Notes: generated from the sequence alone by a model not told the origin. 64,000 nucleotides of DNA from Bdellovibrionaceae bacterium UBA1609 (GCA_002321895.1 DCMZ01000017.1:124001-188000), one strand, 5' to 3'. Positions 26,122-35,111 are shown, numbered from the stretch's first letter. Translations and numbers: made by a program.

Positions 26122-27828
26122 TTAGTTTTTAAGGTTAAATTTAATAATCACTCTTTGATACTTCTTACAGTCCGTTGCCTTACAGAAATCCGATGCTGAC
26201 ATTGTTGAGGCTGTTCGCCTGTCCGTTTTTATCTCATTTGCCACATCAAGATATCCTCGACCCGTAACTTTAATAATTTTTCTAAGCCGTCTTTGCTCAG
26301 AAAAAGTCATTTTTCGTGTATCAAAAATATGATCAAATATGGCTTTTGCCCGTCTATAACTCAAATCAAGGTTGTAGCTCGTCGCTTTTTGTTCAGCAGG
26401 ATCTAGACTATCCGGATCCACAAACTTACCTCTGTAAGTAGGTGAGGCAAATCCTACGATTTCAACATTGGCGATGTTCTTCGCAATCTTTTTTCTCTTG
26501 AATAGACTCTGAGCGTATACTGGGACGGACTTATCAAGAATCTTCTGCATATTATTTTTAAGATCCGCTTTACCCGTGTCAAAGTATTCGTCTCCAAATT
26601 CGAGAATAACTTCACCGGTCTTACCATCAATTTTGGCCTTGATTCCGGCCTTTTTAAAATTCTTCTTAATATCCGAGATCAACTTCTTACGTGCATCTGC
26701 TTTTGCTCGCTCCTTCGCCAGCTTAGCTTTAAACTCTTTCGTTAAGTTGGATATCTTAGACTCTTTAGAAGCCACTTCATCTTTTGTCTGCTTAAGTGCC
26801 GCTTGCAGCTGAGCCTTTCTAGCAGCTTCAGCCTGCAACTTTGAACTTAGCTTTGAGGATTTTGAGGACTCTGCCTTCAACTGTTCTTGAAGTTCGGATT
26901 TCCGTTGAGCTTCAGCCTGAAGTTCGTTCTCTACCTCTTGAGCTCTCTGCTTCTCTCTCTGGAGTTTTGCTTGGAGCCTCTGCCTTCTTTGAGCCTGAGT
27001 TTCTATTTCCTTGTTCGCCTTTTTCAACAGATTCTCTGCCGACGTTAACTCTAGCTCAATTCTATTCATCTGTTTTTCAACAGTTTTGTTTTGATCCTTT
27101 AAGGCATTAATTCGCTCTTGTGACTTTACCTTCAACTCAGCTACCCGCCGACGCATTTTAGCCTTTGAAAGCTTAGCTTCTCTACGCTCATTCTGAAGCT
27201 CCATAATGCTCGCTTGCAAATCCATATTGATGGCTTGAATCTTTTCATTGTTCTCAATGATTTGATTCTCTTTTTGGTTTATATCTTGATTCAAGTCTTT
27301 TATCTGCTCACGCTTCTCCGCTATGATTTTCTGTTTCTGCTGAATGGTGATATCTTTTTTCTTGATGACCGTATCACGCTTTTTTATTCTGGCCGATGCA
27401 ACCATATTTGAATTAATGATGTTTTTAATCATCTTTTGATACTTATTAAGAGCAGCTTTCTTTTTCTGGTTCTCAGAAGCTTGCTTCATCAAGTCTTCAC
27501 TTTCCTGTTGAGCCTCCTCTTGTAGCAAACTCAACTTACCCATCAATTCATTATAACTTTCTTGCTCGTCCTGACTGGCACCCTTCTGCAAGTAGTCCTC
27601 TTTAAGAGTTTCGTAAACTTTGTTTTGCTGACGAAGCTCCGTTACCTCTTTAACCAGCTCTTGATATTCAATGTTGTTTTGCAAGCTGTTGGTTCCACCA
27701 CGTAAACTTGTAGTTACATAAAGTAAAAGAAATACAACGGACAAAACCATAAACAAATCACTATAAGAAGCCCATTGATTGCCTCCCTCTTCGTGCTTTG
27801 CTCTTAACTTGTCGTAATCAAAACCCAT
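26122..27828 (-). CDS. MotB-like stator protein with long coiled coil and OmpA-like C-terminus
   Basis: The N-terminus has the MotB signature WASYSDLFMVLSVVFLLLYV (Trp19, Tyr22, proton-binding Asp24 at the start of one membrane helix, about 20-41). A Lys/Gln/Glu-rich coiled coil follows, from about 50 to 385. The C-terminal domain (about 405-565) resembles OmpA/MotB peptidoglycan-binding domains: EYFDTGKADLKNN, VEIVGFASPTYRG and DLSYRRAKAIFDHIF. The usual TD of the GHTD motif is replaced by AS, while the Arg of RRA is kept. MotB usually has only a short linker, so this periplasmic coil is far longer than normal. It lies 10 bp upstream of the MotA-like gene. Confidence 0.88.
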   Translation of the reverse strand: MGFDYDKLRAKHEEGGNQWASYSDLFMVLSVVFLLLYVTTSLRGGTNSLQNNIEYQELVKEVTELRQQNKVYETLKEDYLQKGASQDEQESYNELMGKLSLLQEEAQQESEDLMKQASENQKKKAALNKYQKMIKNIINSNMVASARIKKRDTVIKKKDITIQQKQKIIAEKREQIKDLNQDINQKENQIIENNEKIQAINMDLQASIMELQNERREAKLSKAKMRRRVAELKVKSQERINALKDQNKTVEKQMNRIELELTSAENLLKKANKEIETQAQRRQRLQAKLQREKQRAQEVENELQAEAQRKSELQEQLKAESSKSSKLSSKLQAEAARKAQLQAALKQTKDEVASKESKISNLTKEFKAKLAKERAKADARKKLISDIKKNFKKAGIKAKIDGKTGEVILEFGDEYFDTGKADLKNNMQKILDKSVPVYAQSLFKRKKIAKNIANVEIVGFASPTYRGKFVDPDSLDPAEQKATSYNLDLSYRRAKAIFDHIFDTRKMTFSEQRRLRKIIKVTGRGYLDVANEIKTDRRTASTMSASDFCKATDCKKYQRVIIKFNLKN

Positions 27829-28022
27829 GGATACACCTATACCTTGTCATAAACCTTATCGGATCAAGAATTAGTTAAATTAATAATTCCTGAAACATTT
27901 CCTGTATTTGTTTCGACATACGTCTGTTACCTCGAATCGAAATTCTCAAAATGAGACAGACTTTTGTAGGGCCAGCCATTTCTTTCGATAGAAAGTGCTG
28001 TTCAAGCTCAATAGAACTCCTC

Positions 28023-30077
28023 TTAGGAGACCTTTTTCTTGCTGTAATCCATCTTCCTCTTCTTTTTTCCAAGAGCAAAACTCAGCAGCCCACCTTTTTT
28101 ATAGAACTTGTCACCTGATTCTACAGTAAGATCTCCAGAGCCAAGTATTAAACCCCGAACCTTTTCCATAATTGATTCTAGCTTTTGAGCCTCTTCGTTC
28201 ATTGATTTGGCTAGAGAATCAGAATCATGTGCCAATGAAAGGTTCTTATGAGTCAAATCGTCGATATTTCGCATAGCTTCGTTGACTTTCTTAATGCCTG
28301 CTTCTTGTTCTGCAGTGGCACCAAGTATATCTCGCACCTTTTGAGTCATCGAAGTTAGGTCTTGAGCAATTTCACTAAATTTTTCAGTAGCTTCATTTGC
28401 AACCCGATCACCCTGAGAAATCTTTTCACCGATTTCACCCACCACATTGAGAACCTGTGTCTGTGACTCTTTAATAAGTGAATCAATATCCTTTGCAGCT
28501 TCTCCTGAAAGTTGAGCCAAATTACCAACTTCCTCCGCAACTACTGCAAAGCCCTTACCATGCACCCCTGCTCTCGCGGCCTCTATCGAAGCATTGAAGG
28601 CCAACAATTTAGTATTGAAAACAATTTCATTGATCACGTTTGTTTTTTCAGAAATCGTCTGGATGATCTTCGCCATCGATTCAAGATCTTTATTTGAATT
28701 CTGGATAAAACCCATAGAGGCCTGCATTTGATTCATAATATGAGATCCATCTTTTGACTTTTGATTGACACCATCTGCGGACTGTAAGGATTCTTCTACA
28801 TACTTATTTGTATTTGAGAGCATAGACATCATTTGATCTAGAGCCGCCATAGTCTCTTGAACAGCCTCTTGCTGCTGCCGTGCTGCATCTGAAAGTTCTG
28901 AGCTCACATTGTTCAAGTTTCCACTTGTCGATATTGAAGAAGCTGATCTTTGCTTTAAATTATTGGTTTCAAACACCAACTTGTCTGATTCCAAAGAAGT
29001 GATTTTCCAAGAAAGTAGTAAAAACCCACAACAGATAAGTACCACTAAGCCATAGAATACATTTGTTTGGCTTGTTAATGAACCCGTCAACTCAGACTCT
29101 TCAATTTTAATTATTGTTGCCCAACCTAATTCAGAATGGGTGTCGGATTCCAGACTTGTATAGCCAACGTAAGCTCTATGTTTTCCCTGAAAAGAATTTG
29201 ATGAAAGTAAATACCCTGAATGACTATTCAGCGCTTCTGTAACTCCAGCCATCTTTTCACGACTCAGATTTCGCGAACCAAGTTCGTTTCGATCATATCC
29301 TACATCCATGGAACCTTTACCGTAGGGTTCGTAAGAAAATATCAAATTTCCACTTTTTGACACCAGGTAGAACTCGGCCTTATCCACCCCTTTAGTCTTT
29401 AAAGATTCATAAAGATTTTGATAAGAACTGGCTACCCAACTAAAATTTGTTCTTAGTGTGAGAACTCCAATCGTATTTCCTGATGAATCTTTTACACTTG
29501 TAGAAAAACTCAACCCATAAACACTCTTACCCAATGCCTTAGCGGATATAGGATCAAATTGTGCGTTCTCTAAATAGGTGCCTGATCTGTTCAACTCTAA
29601 ATCATTTGAATATTTTCCTGATAGACTACTTGTAAACCAGGGCATGGATGAATAATTGATAGACATCAAAACCGCTTTATTCACATTCTCGTTTTTGGAA
29701 TTTCTGGAGTTGGAAGCTACATACTCTCCATTTGCCGAAACGTATAGCAGCAAGTCGTAGGCACTATCAGAGGAGACATATTTATCTAAAGCCTTCTGGA
29801 TACCTTCCACATCCCCAGTCTCATAAACTCTATTTTGAGCAAAGTTCTGAACACCCCAATAGTGTTTCTCAAATTTCTGTCCAATGTGACTAGAAATGCT
29901 AATAGCATGACCTTGGACACTGGAACCGGCAGTCCCCTTCTGTTCGCTGTAGAGGAAGTAGACTTGAATCACTGCTACTACAGTGAACACTGTAAGCATT
30001 GAACCTACCATAAGTAGAATTTTTGCTTTTAGCGAAGATAATTTGTATTTGTCTAACCAACGATTTACCAGAGCCAT
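28023..30077 (-). CDS. Methyl-accepting chemotaxis protein with Cache-type sensor
   Basis: The protein (about 684 residues) has a first membrane helix near residues 20-42, a large periplasmic region (about 45-340) of double-Cache character (VRN-like YVSANGEYVAS, YLVSKSGNLIFSYEPYG), a second membrane helix (YGLVVLICCGFLLLSW), and a cytoplasmic signalling domain with the conserved hairpin tip AFNASIEAARAGVHGKGFAVVAEEV. No clear HAMP domain lies between helix 2 and the signalling coil. The C-terminus is a basic tail without a CheR-docking pentapeptide. ATG 30077 was chosen because GGAGG ends 5 bases upstream; the ATG at 30089 overlaps that site. It is upstream of the MotB-like gene by about 194 bp and may share its regulation. 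Confidence 0.92.
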   Translation of the reverse strand: MALVNRWLDKYKLSSLKAKILLMVGSMLTVFTVVAVIQVYFLYSEQKGTAGSSVQGHAISISSHIGQKFEKHYWGVQNFAQNRVYETGDVEGIQKALDKYVSSDSAYDLLLYVSANGEYVASNSRNSKNENVNKAVLMSINYSSMPWFTSSLSGKYSNDLELNRSGTYLENAQFDPISAKALGKSVYGLSFSTSVKDSSGNTIGVLTLRTNFSWVASSYQNLYESLKTKGVDKAEFYLVSKSGNLIFSYEPYGKGSMDVGYDRNELGSRNLSREKMAGVTEALNSHSGYLLSSNSFQGKHRAYVGYTSLESDTHSELGWATIIKIEESELTGSLTSQTNVFYGLVVLICCGFLLLSWKITSLESDKLVFETNNLKQRSASSISTSGNLNNVSSELSDAARQQQEAVQETMAALDQMMSMLSNTNKYVEESLQSADGVNQKSKDGSHIMNQMQASMGFIQNSNKDLESMAKIIQTISEKTNVINEIVFNTKLLAFNASIEAARAGVHGKGFAVVAEEVGNLAQLSGEAAKDIDSLIKESQTQVLNVVGEIGEKISQGDRVANEATEKFSEIAQDLTSMTQKVRDILGATAEQEAGIKKVNEAMRNIDDLTHKNLSLAHDSDSLAKSMNEEAQKLESIMEKVRGLILGSGDLTVESGDKFYKKGGLLSFALGKKKRKMDYSKKKVS

Positions 30078-30190
30078 TAACTCCTCCATATTTCACATTT
30101 CGGAATTAAAATTGGCAAGTTAACCGCAGCTAGAGAAGTACTGGGAGAATCGGGGTATTCTGGACCTTCGGTTGTAGGGGTAGGCAGACT

Positions 30191-30856
30191 TCAGTCTAGC
30201 GTTATTAACTGCAACTCCTTCAATTGCAACTTAAACTTTGAACCGGTGTCATCCCCATCTATGGAAACCCAAAGGGCTACTACGTCCATACTTTCCTCTA
30301 ATTTATGATGAAGTTGAAACTCACCGGCCTCATTGATAACCCAAACATTATGCTCTTTGAGTAATTCTTCGTTCAAAGGATGATCTCTCTTCCTACCTTT
30401 CAACTCAGCGGATTGTACGGCCGCTAAAAAGTGAATATGCTTCACTCCCCCGCCTTTTGGCGCTAAGGAAAACAGTCGTGTAATCCATTCCGGAGCAATC
30501 TTCTTTTGTAGCCAACCTAATGTCTGATTTCCATCTATTACTAAACCTATTTTTAAAGAGAAATCATCAAATCCCTTTTCTCCTTGCTTTAATGGGTCCT
30601 TTAAATCAACTAAATGACTTAATGAACCTTTAAGACTCAAAGACTTGATTTTAGACTTTTTGGAAAGAGGATATATCAATGGCATGGCTGATTTATCAAC
30701 ACTCACCTCCATGCCTTCTTTGCCAAACGTCACTTCATGCTTAGGAAGAGAACTAAAGGACAGCGTCTGCCAAGAACCTTTTTGATCAAGTGGAATGACA
30801 ATGAGCCCAAGCATTAAATTCAACGATAGTTTTCTTAATTTACAAAATGCATCCAT
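30191..30856 (-). CDS. Exported protein of unknown function
   Basis: A protein of about 221 residues with an N-terminal hydrophobic stretch (LSLNLMLGLIVIPL) that is probably a signal peptide. The rest has beta-rich patterns (SLSLKGSLSHLVDLKD, FSLKIGLVIDGNQTLGW, HIHFLAAVQSAELKG) without a recognised family. I chose ATG 30856 because GAGG lies 5 bases before it; an ATG at 30871 is also open. It overlaps the end of the TSUP transporter gene by 22 bp, so it is probably translated from the same message and may assist that transporter; this is inference. Confidence 0.6.
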   Translation of the reverse strand: MDAFCKLRKLSLNLMLGLIVIPLDQKGSWQTLSFSSLPKHEVTFGKEGMEVSVDKSAMPLIYPLSKKSKIKSLSLKGSLSHLVDLKDPLKQGEKGFDDFSLKIGLVIDGNQTLGWLQKKIAPEWITRLFSLAPKGGGVKHIHFLAAVQSAELKGRKRDHPLNEELLKEHNVWVINEAGEFQLHHKLEESMDVVALWVSIDGDDTGSKFKLQLKELQLITLD

Positions 30857-31566
30857 ATCATCCTCACACATAGTGTTGTTATTACTACCTTATAAACAGC
30901 TATAAATGTTTTCTCATTTACTCTCTGTAAAATCCGTTTCCCAATATATGTTCCCAAAATCACGGCACCAGCCATCAAGAGAACTATCAGTCCATATTGA
31001 GTGAATGAAAAACCCAGAAAAAAGAACGCAACAACTTTCGACAAGTGTCCGGTGAGCTGGGCAAAGGCTTTAGTTGAAATCACCTGAAAGCGATCTAAAT
31101 TTTCATTGAGGAAAAAAGGCGCTAAAAAAGGACCCGTGGCACCCAACAGCATCGATAAAATACCACTAGTAAAGCCCACCAAGTAAAACTTTGCTACAAC
31201 CTTAAAACCCTTTTTAAACTTAGGCTTCCAAGTCATTGCTAAAATAAATCCAGCTAACACTAACTTAAACTCAGAGGTCGACTGAAAAGTGGTAGTGAAT
31301 TGTGCGGCCACAATGGACCCCAATACAATTCCCACCAACATGGGAACCCCAATGGACCACTTTACATGTTTGAAATGCAAAAAAACTCGAGTTCCATTAC
31401 TCATAAGTTGAACGGAACCATGCAATGGAACGAGAGCACTGGCCGGGACAAATAGCTCCATTACCGCGAGAAGAGTAATTCCTCCTCCCATTCCGATCAC
31501 CCCAGAAAGGATAGAAGTTAATAGGGCGCTAAATACTAGAACAATTGATTGCATATCCATTAGCAA
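30835..31566 (-). CDS. TauE/SafE (TSUP) family membrane transporter
   Basis: A 243-residue protein with about seven to eight membrane helices and the family motifs GVIGMGGGITLLAVMELFVP near the N-terminus and the repeat-like TSGILSMLLGATGPFLAPFFL in the second half. TSUP proteins export or import sulfite, sulfoacetate or other organosulfur anions. The likely start is TTG at 31566, with GAGG 8 bases upstream; ATG 31560 and 31554 are alternatives. It is divergent from the next gene with only 17 bp between starts. The following gene overlaps its end. Confidence 0.85.
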   Translation of the reverse strand: MLMDMQSIVLVFSALLTSILSGVIGMGGGITLLAVMELFVPASALVPLHGSVQLMSNGTRVFLHFKHVKWSIGVPMLVGIVLGSIVAAQFTTTFQSTSEFKLVLAGFILAMTWKPKFKKGFKVVAKFYLVGFTSGILSMLLGATGPFLAPFFLNENLDRFQVISTKAFAQLTGHLSKVVAFFFLGFSFTQYGLIVLLMAGAVILGTYIGKRILQRVNEKTFIAVYKVVITTLCVRMIWMHFVN

Positions 31567-31583
31567 TTCACTAGCCTCACTTT

Positions 31584-32291
31584 ATGCTAAATAAAATACC
31601 AAATATTTTTCATAAATCTGGTGGTTTATTTTACCATTACATTGCTTTAAAATACAAAAAATCCCTATGGGAAAGCCTTCGAGTTATTTTTAACTTAGAG
31701 CTTCAAAAAAGAAAAATGTCTAATGTAGTTCTCATAGGTCCGAGCGCGGGTTACCTATTAGATCCTTCCAATATCCACTCTTTTAAAAAGGTCCATTGCT
31801 GGGAACCCGATCCCAGTGCTCACCCATTCCTCAAAAGGAAGCTCAAACAGCATGCAAATTTTCATATTCACAAAGAGAGTGTTCCTTTTCACGAGCCAGA
31901 ATTATTCAGACACACATTGAGGAATTTCGAATTATCGCCCAATGAGACGTTACTTGTGTTCTGCAATATTCTCGGGCAATGGGATTGGAACGGTGGCCCC
32001 ATCGCCGAAAAATCTATCCAGTTTATGACGACTCTTGATGCCTACAATCAGCTGAGTGTCCATGAGGAATACTCCACAGATATCAATCCTAAACAACGCA
32101 GCACGAAAGATTCACTGCCAGCCAGTTTCGATCAATTGAAGAATCTGTCTCGGTCTGGAATAATTCAAGACCACAATACAGTGGATCTTTTTTCTCCTGA
32201 AGAGAAATCAGAACCCTTTTGGTGGACCATAACTCCACGTCAACTTCACTTGATGGTCTGCGGATTTAAAAAAGGAACTTATAATGAATAG
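31584..32291 (+). CDS. Rossmann-type methyltransferase-like protein, conserved unknown
   Basis: The 235-residue protein begins with IFHKSGGLFYHYIALKYKKSLW, followed by VVLIGPSAGYLLDP, which resembles a nucleotide- or SAM-binding loop, and an acidic strand end (VHCWEPDPSAHPF), where methyltransferases hold the ribose of SAM. A later strand LVFCNILGQWDWNGG could be the motif IV region. I recognise it only as a methyltransferase-like protein of unknown substrate. It overlaps the MscS gene by 8 bp. Its start is 17 bp from the divergent transporter start, so its promoter would lie inside that gene. Confidence 0.6.
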   Translation: MLNKIPNIFHKSGGLFYHYIALKYKKSLWESLRVIFNLELQKRKMSNVVLIGPSAGYLLDPSNIHSFKKVHCWEPDPSAHPFLKRKLKQHANFHIHKESVPFHEPELFRHTLRNFELSPNETLLVFCNILGQWDWNGGPIAEKSIQFMTTLDAYNQLSVHEEYSTDINPKQRSTKDSLPASFDQLKNLSRSGIIQDHNTVDLFSPEEKSEPFWWTITPRQLHLMVCGFKKGTYNE

Positions 32292-33888
32292 AATGCTCCT
32301 CTTACTCTCTACCCTATTATTTGTAATTACCGGGCATACCAGCCCATTAAAGCCCCTCAAATTGGACTCACCGAGAGATACATTGAGGTCGTTTTACTCG
32401 GCCATGCAGGACTATAAGACCGGATTAGAAACAGGAGATGATAAACTCCTCTACAGAATTGAAGATGCGGTCAGATGCCTGGATTTATCTAATGCTAACC
32501 CAGTGATCAAAACTGAAGTTGGCCGTGAAACAGCTATTTTTCTAAAAGAGGTGATCGATCGTATCATAGTTCTCGATTATGAGCTGGTTCCCGATTCCAG
32601 TGAGATTTCAAGATGGCGTTTAAAAGATACTGAGATCACTATTTATAAAATCAGCGACCCCACCTCGGAACAAAATGGAGAGTTTCTTTTTACTCCTGGC
32701 ACAGTCAGCCGAGCCGCTCGAGATTATAGAACAGTCAAGTCACTGCCTTACCTTGAAGGAAGTGGAAAAGGTGCCGGGTTTAACGATCCATTATTTGAAG
32801 AAATGGTACCCCTCTGGGCGAAAGAAAAGAATCTTGGATTATCCAACTGGCAATGGATAGGGCTACTACTGGTCATCATCGGCGGCCTGATTGTAAAAAT
32901 TGTTGCCGAGTTTGGCGTGATCATCTTAATGAAACTGACCGTCCATCGTAAAAACAGCATTCGCCACCAACTACTGCAAGCCTTAGAAAAACCCATTGGA
33001 TTGGTATTCGCCACAGCACTTTGGTTCGTATCGATTTATTTTTTAAAATTGGATGGTGTTCCATTAGCCGTCACCAATGTGGTTGTAAAAATCGTGTTTA
33101 GCGTGTCCGTAATTTGGGCCTGCTTCAATCTCGCAAACGTACTTACAAAGTTTTTAGAGCGGGTCACAGAAAAGACAGCCAGCGAAATGGACGATCAACT
33201 CGTACCACTCATTTCAAAAGCACTCCGAGTTTTTATTGTTGTTTTTGGTATTCTAATGACTATCCAAAGTCTTGGATTCAATATTATGTCCATCATGGCG
33301 GGTTTGGGATTAGGCGGACTCGCCTTTGCTCTTGCTGCCAAAGACACCGCTGCCAATCTTTTTGGATCCATTATGATTCTGATTGATCGCCCCTTTAAGG
33401 TGGGTGATTGGGTTCGCGCATCTAGCTCCGAAGGAACTGTTGAAGAAATAGGATTTCGATCGACTAGAATTAGAACCTTCTACAACTCCTTAGTTTCGGT
33501 GCCTAATATGGAAATGGCCACCACCACCATTGATAATATGGGAGCTCGCAAGTTTAGACGAGAAAATATCACACTTGGCGTTACCTACGACACCAGAACC
33601 GATCAAATTGAGGCTTTTATGGAAGGTATCAAGAAAATCATCCTTGATAACCCATATACAAACAAAGAGAACTTTCATGTGGCTTTTCGTGGATTCGGGG
33701 ACTCTAGTTTAAATATTATGGTCTACTATTTTGTCGAGGTGAAAGATTGGAGTGATGAGCTAAAGGCCAAACAAGATATCAATCTTAAGGTTTTACAGCT
33801 GGCTGAATCGTTAGATGTCAGTTTTGCATTTCCTTCACAAAGTGTGTATTTAGAGAAAATGCCTACCAACAATGAAGCCGTTCAATAA
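32284..33888 (+). CDS. MscS-family mechanosensitive channel with periplasmic N-terminal domain
   Basis: The 534-residue protein has a signal-like N-terminus, a soluble region of about 180 residues, then about five membrane helices. The MscS core is clear: pore helix IMAGLGLGGLAFALAAKDTAANLFGSI, the beta domain RPFKVGDWVRASSSEGTVEEIGFRSTRIRTF and VSVPNMEMATTTIDN, then the alpha/beta C-terminal domain. MscS channels open under membrane tension and release solutes during osmotic downshock. The extra N-terminal domain makes it a larger variant. It follows the methyltransferase-like gene with an 8-bp overlap. Confidence 0.93.
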   Translation: MNRMLLLLSTLLFVITGHTSPLKPLKLDSPRDTLRSFYSAMQDYKTGLETGDDKLLYRIEDAVRCLDLSNANPVIKTEVGRETAIFLKEVIDRIIVLDYELVPDSSEISRWRLKDTEITIYKISDPTSEQNGEFLFTPGTVSRAARDYRTVKSLPYLEGSGKGAGFNDPLFEEMVPLWAKEKNLGLSNWQWIGLLLVIIGGLIVKIVAEFGVIILMKLTVHRKNSIRHQLLQALEKPIGLVFATALWFVSIYFLKLDGVPLAVTNVVVKIVFSVSVIWACFNLANVLTKFLERVTEKTASEMDDQLVPLISKALRVFIVVFGILMTIQSLGFNIMSIMAGLGLGGLAFALAAKDTAANLFGSIMILIDRPFKVGDWVRASSSEGTVEEIGFRSTRIRTFYNSLVSVPNMEMATTTIDNMGARKFRRENITLGVTYDTRTDQIEAFMEGIKKIILDNPYTNKENFHVAFRGFGDSSLNIMVYYFVEVKDWSDELKAKQDINLKVLQLAESLDVSFAFPSQSVYLEKMPTNNEAVQ

Positions 33889-33920
33889 GGTTGTTTTTAC
33901 TTTGAGGTTGTAAGAAATTT

Positions 33921-34868
33921 TTAATTGAAGTCCACCTCTAGGGATCGCAAATATTCCAACCTAGATATCACGGCTTCTCTTTCTTCAATTGAAAGAAGTT
34001 CCTTGGCGACTTTACTCTTTAAATATCTCAAAATATTTTCTCCTCCTTCTCCTTTGACATCCTTTATAAAAGCTTTCCCATGATGAGTATAGATATTGAA
34101 TTCCGGGATATAATAGTTGAATGCAACATTTTGCATTTCCATCAGTGGAATTGAGTGCTTTGGCCAACCCATTTTCCGTGGTGTATAGAAAGCGTTTCCA
34201 TGGTCAATTAAATATACATTCGGGTCTTTAAGTCTTCTATGCTCTGATTTCCCATCCAAATTTCCTATCAGGTAATCAAATAAGCTAATCCATTCTGCTA
34301 AATCTTCCCTGGCGGTAAAGTATTTATAAATAAATCCTTTGTAGTAAGTATCAAAGGGCCCTTCTTTTACCCAATTTGGTATTTTCAAATTAACAAAAAG
34401 CTGCCTCGATTTAAAGCCAGTTAAAGTATGCACGCCCACCGTTAAAGGAAAAGCAATCTCACTTGGCACTGAGGTAAAATGCTGAGATATATGATAAGTT
34501 GCTATTTCATAATTAGCTCCATTTTGCTTTTCAATAAACCTCACTCCTTTAGAAGTTACTTTTTGGAAAACACCATTTGGGCTGTAAAGATTGTCTTTTT
34601 TCTTGTGAGTCCAAATTTTTATCCCTTTGGACTGCAATAGTTCACTTAGAATCTTTTCCCGCGATGATATCCACATTGGAGCATTATTAAATTGATGAGG
34701 CTCCACAGCTATGTCTTTTTGATATGCCGTTAGGGCTGGAGTATTTTTAGATGAAGAGAAGAGATCGTTACAAGTAGCACTTTTCGCACCAATCGATAGA
34801 AGTAGCAATAGAAGTGTAATACAAAAACAGAGGTATTTATGAAGTTTTCCCAATAAACAAAAATGCAT
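33921..34868 (-). CDS. Exported atypical kinase-like protein (PI3/4-kinase or Fam20-like fold)
   Basis: After a signal peptide (ITLLLLLLSIGAKSA) comes a domain whose landmarks follow the PI3/4-kinase/HipA-like order: a Lys-containing strand (VRFIEKQNG), an Ala/Tyr helix with Glu (YEIATYHISQHF), VPSEIAFPLTVGVHTLTGFKSRQLFVNL, then the catalytic-loop-like LFDYLIGNLDGKSEHR and the metal-binding LIDHGNAF. The usual DRH is DGK here, so activity is uncertain. The mature N-terminus shows C-x-x-L-F (TCNDLF). I chose ATG 34868; GTG 34877 is an alternative. It is not HipA: no HipB gene is nearby and it is exported. Exported kinases of this fold are rare in bacteria. Confidence 0.6.
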   Translation of the reverse strand: MHFCLLGKLHKYLCFCITLLLLLLSIGAKSATCNDLFSSSKNTPALTAYQKDIAVEPHQFNNAPMWISSREKILSELLQSKGIKIWTHKKKDNLYSPNGVFQKVTSKGVRFIEKQNGANYEIATYHISQHFTSVPSEIAFPLTVGVHTLTGFKSRQLFVNLKIPNWVKEGPFDTYYKGFIYKYFTAREDLAEWISLFDYLIGNLDGKSEHRRLKDPNVYLIDHGNAFYTPRKMGWPKHSIPLMEMQNVAFNYYIPEFNIYTHHGKAFIKDVKGEGGENILRYLKSKVAKELLSIEEREAVISRLEYLRSLEVDFN

Positions 34869-35111
34869 AGTAATCACGTTCAGCTAACCCATAAATTGGG
34901 TACATAAATGTCATTTTATAGACTCACTTCATGATATCATCTTCCCAAGACTTTCTTGTGACGACTCGCTCAGAATTGTAATCATTCCTCCATTGTAAAA
35001 GAGTTGGCCAAATCAGGCCCAAACAACTGAAATTAAAGAGTTTTTAGGTATACACAACCTGTTGGATTGGAAGACCCATACAAGCTTTTCGTTAAGGTGC
35101 AATATGGGTAA

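Noticed and set aside
21329..27828. Zorya defence system
   Set aside because: ZorA/ZorB-like parts are present, but no ZorC, ZorD or ZorE genes; the FHA protein and gene order do not match. I keep only the broader channel-family assignment.
27875..28078. 67-residue frame on the minus strand in the gap before the MotB-like gene
   Set aside because: Mostly overlaps the end of the chemoreceptor gene in another frame; a 34-residue ATG sub-frame remains possible but has no support.
33921..34868. HipA toxin of a HipAB pair
   Set aside because: No HipB-like gene is adjacent, and the protein has a signal peptide.
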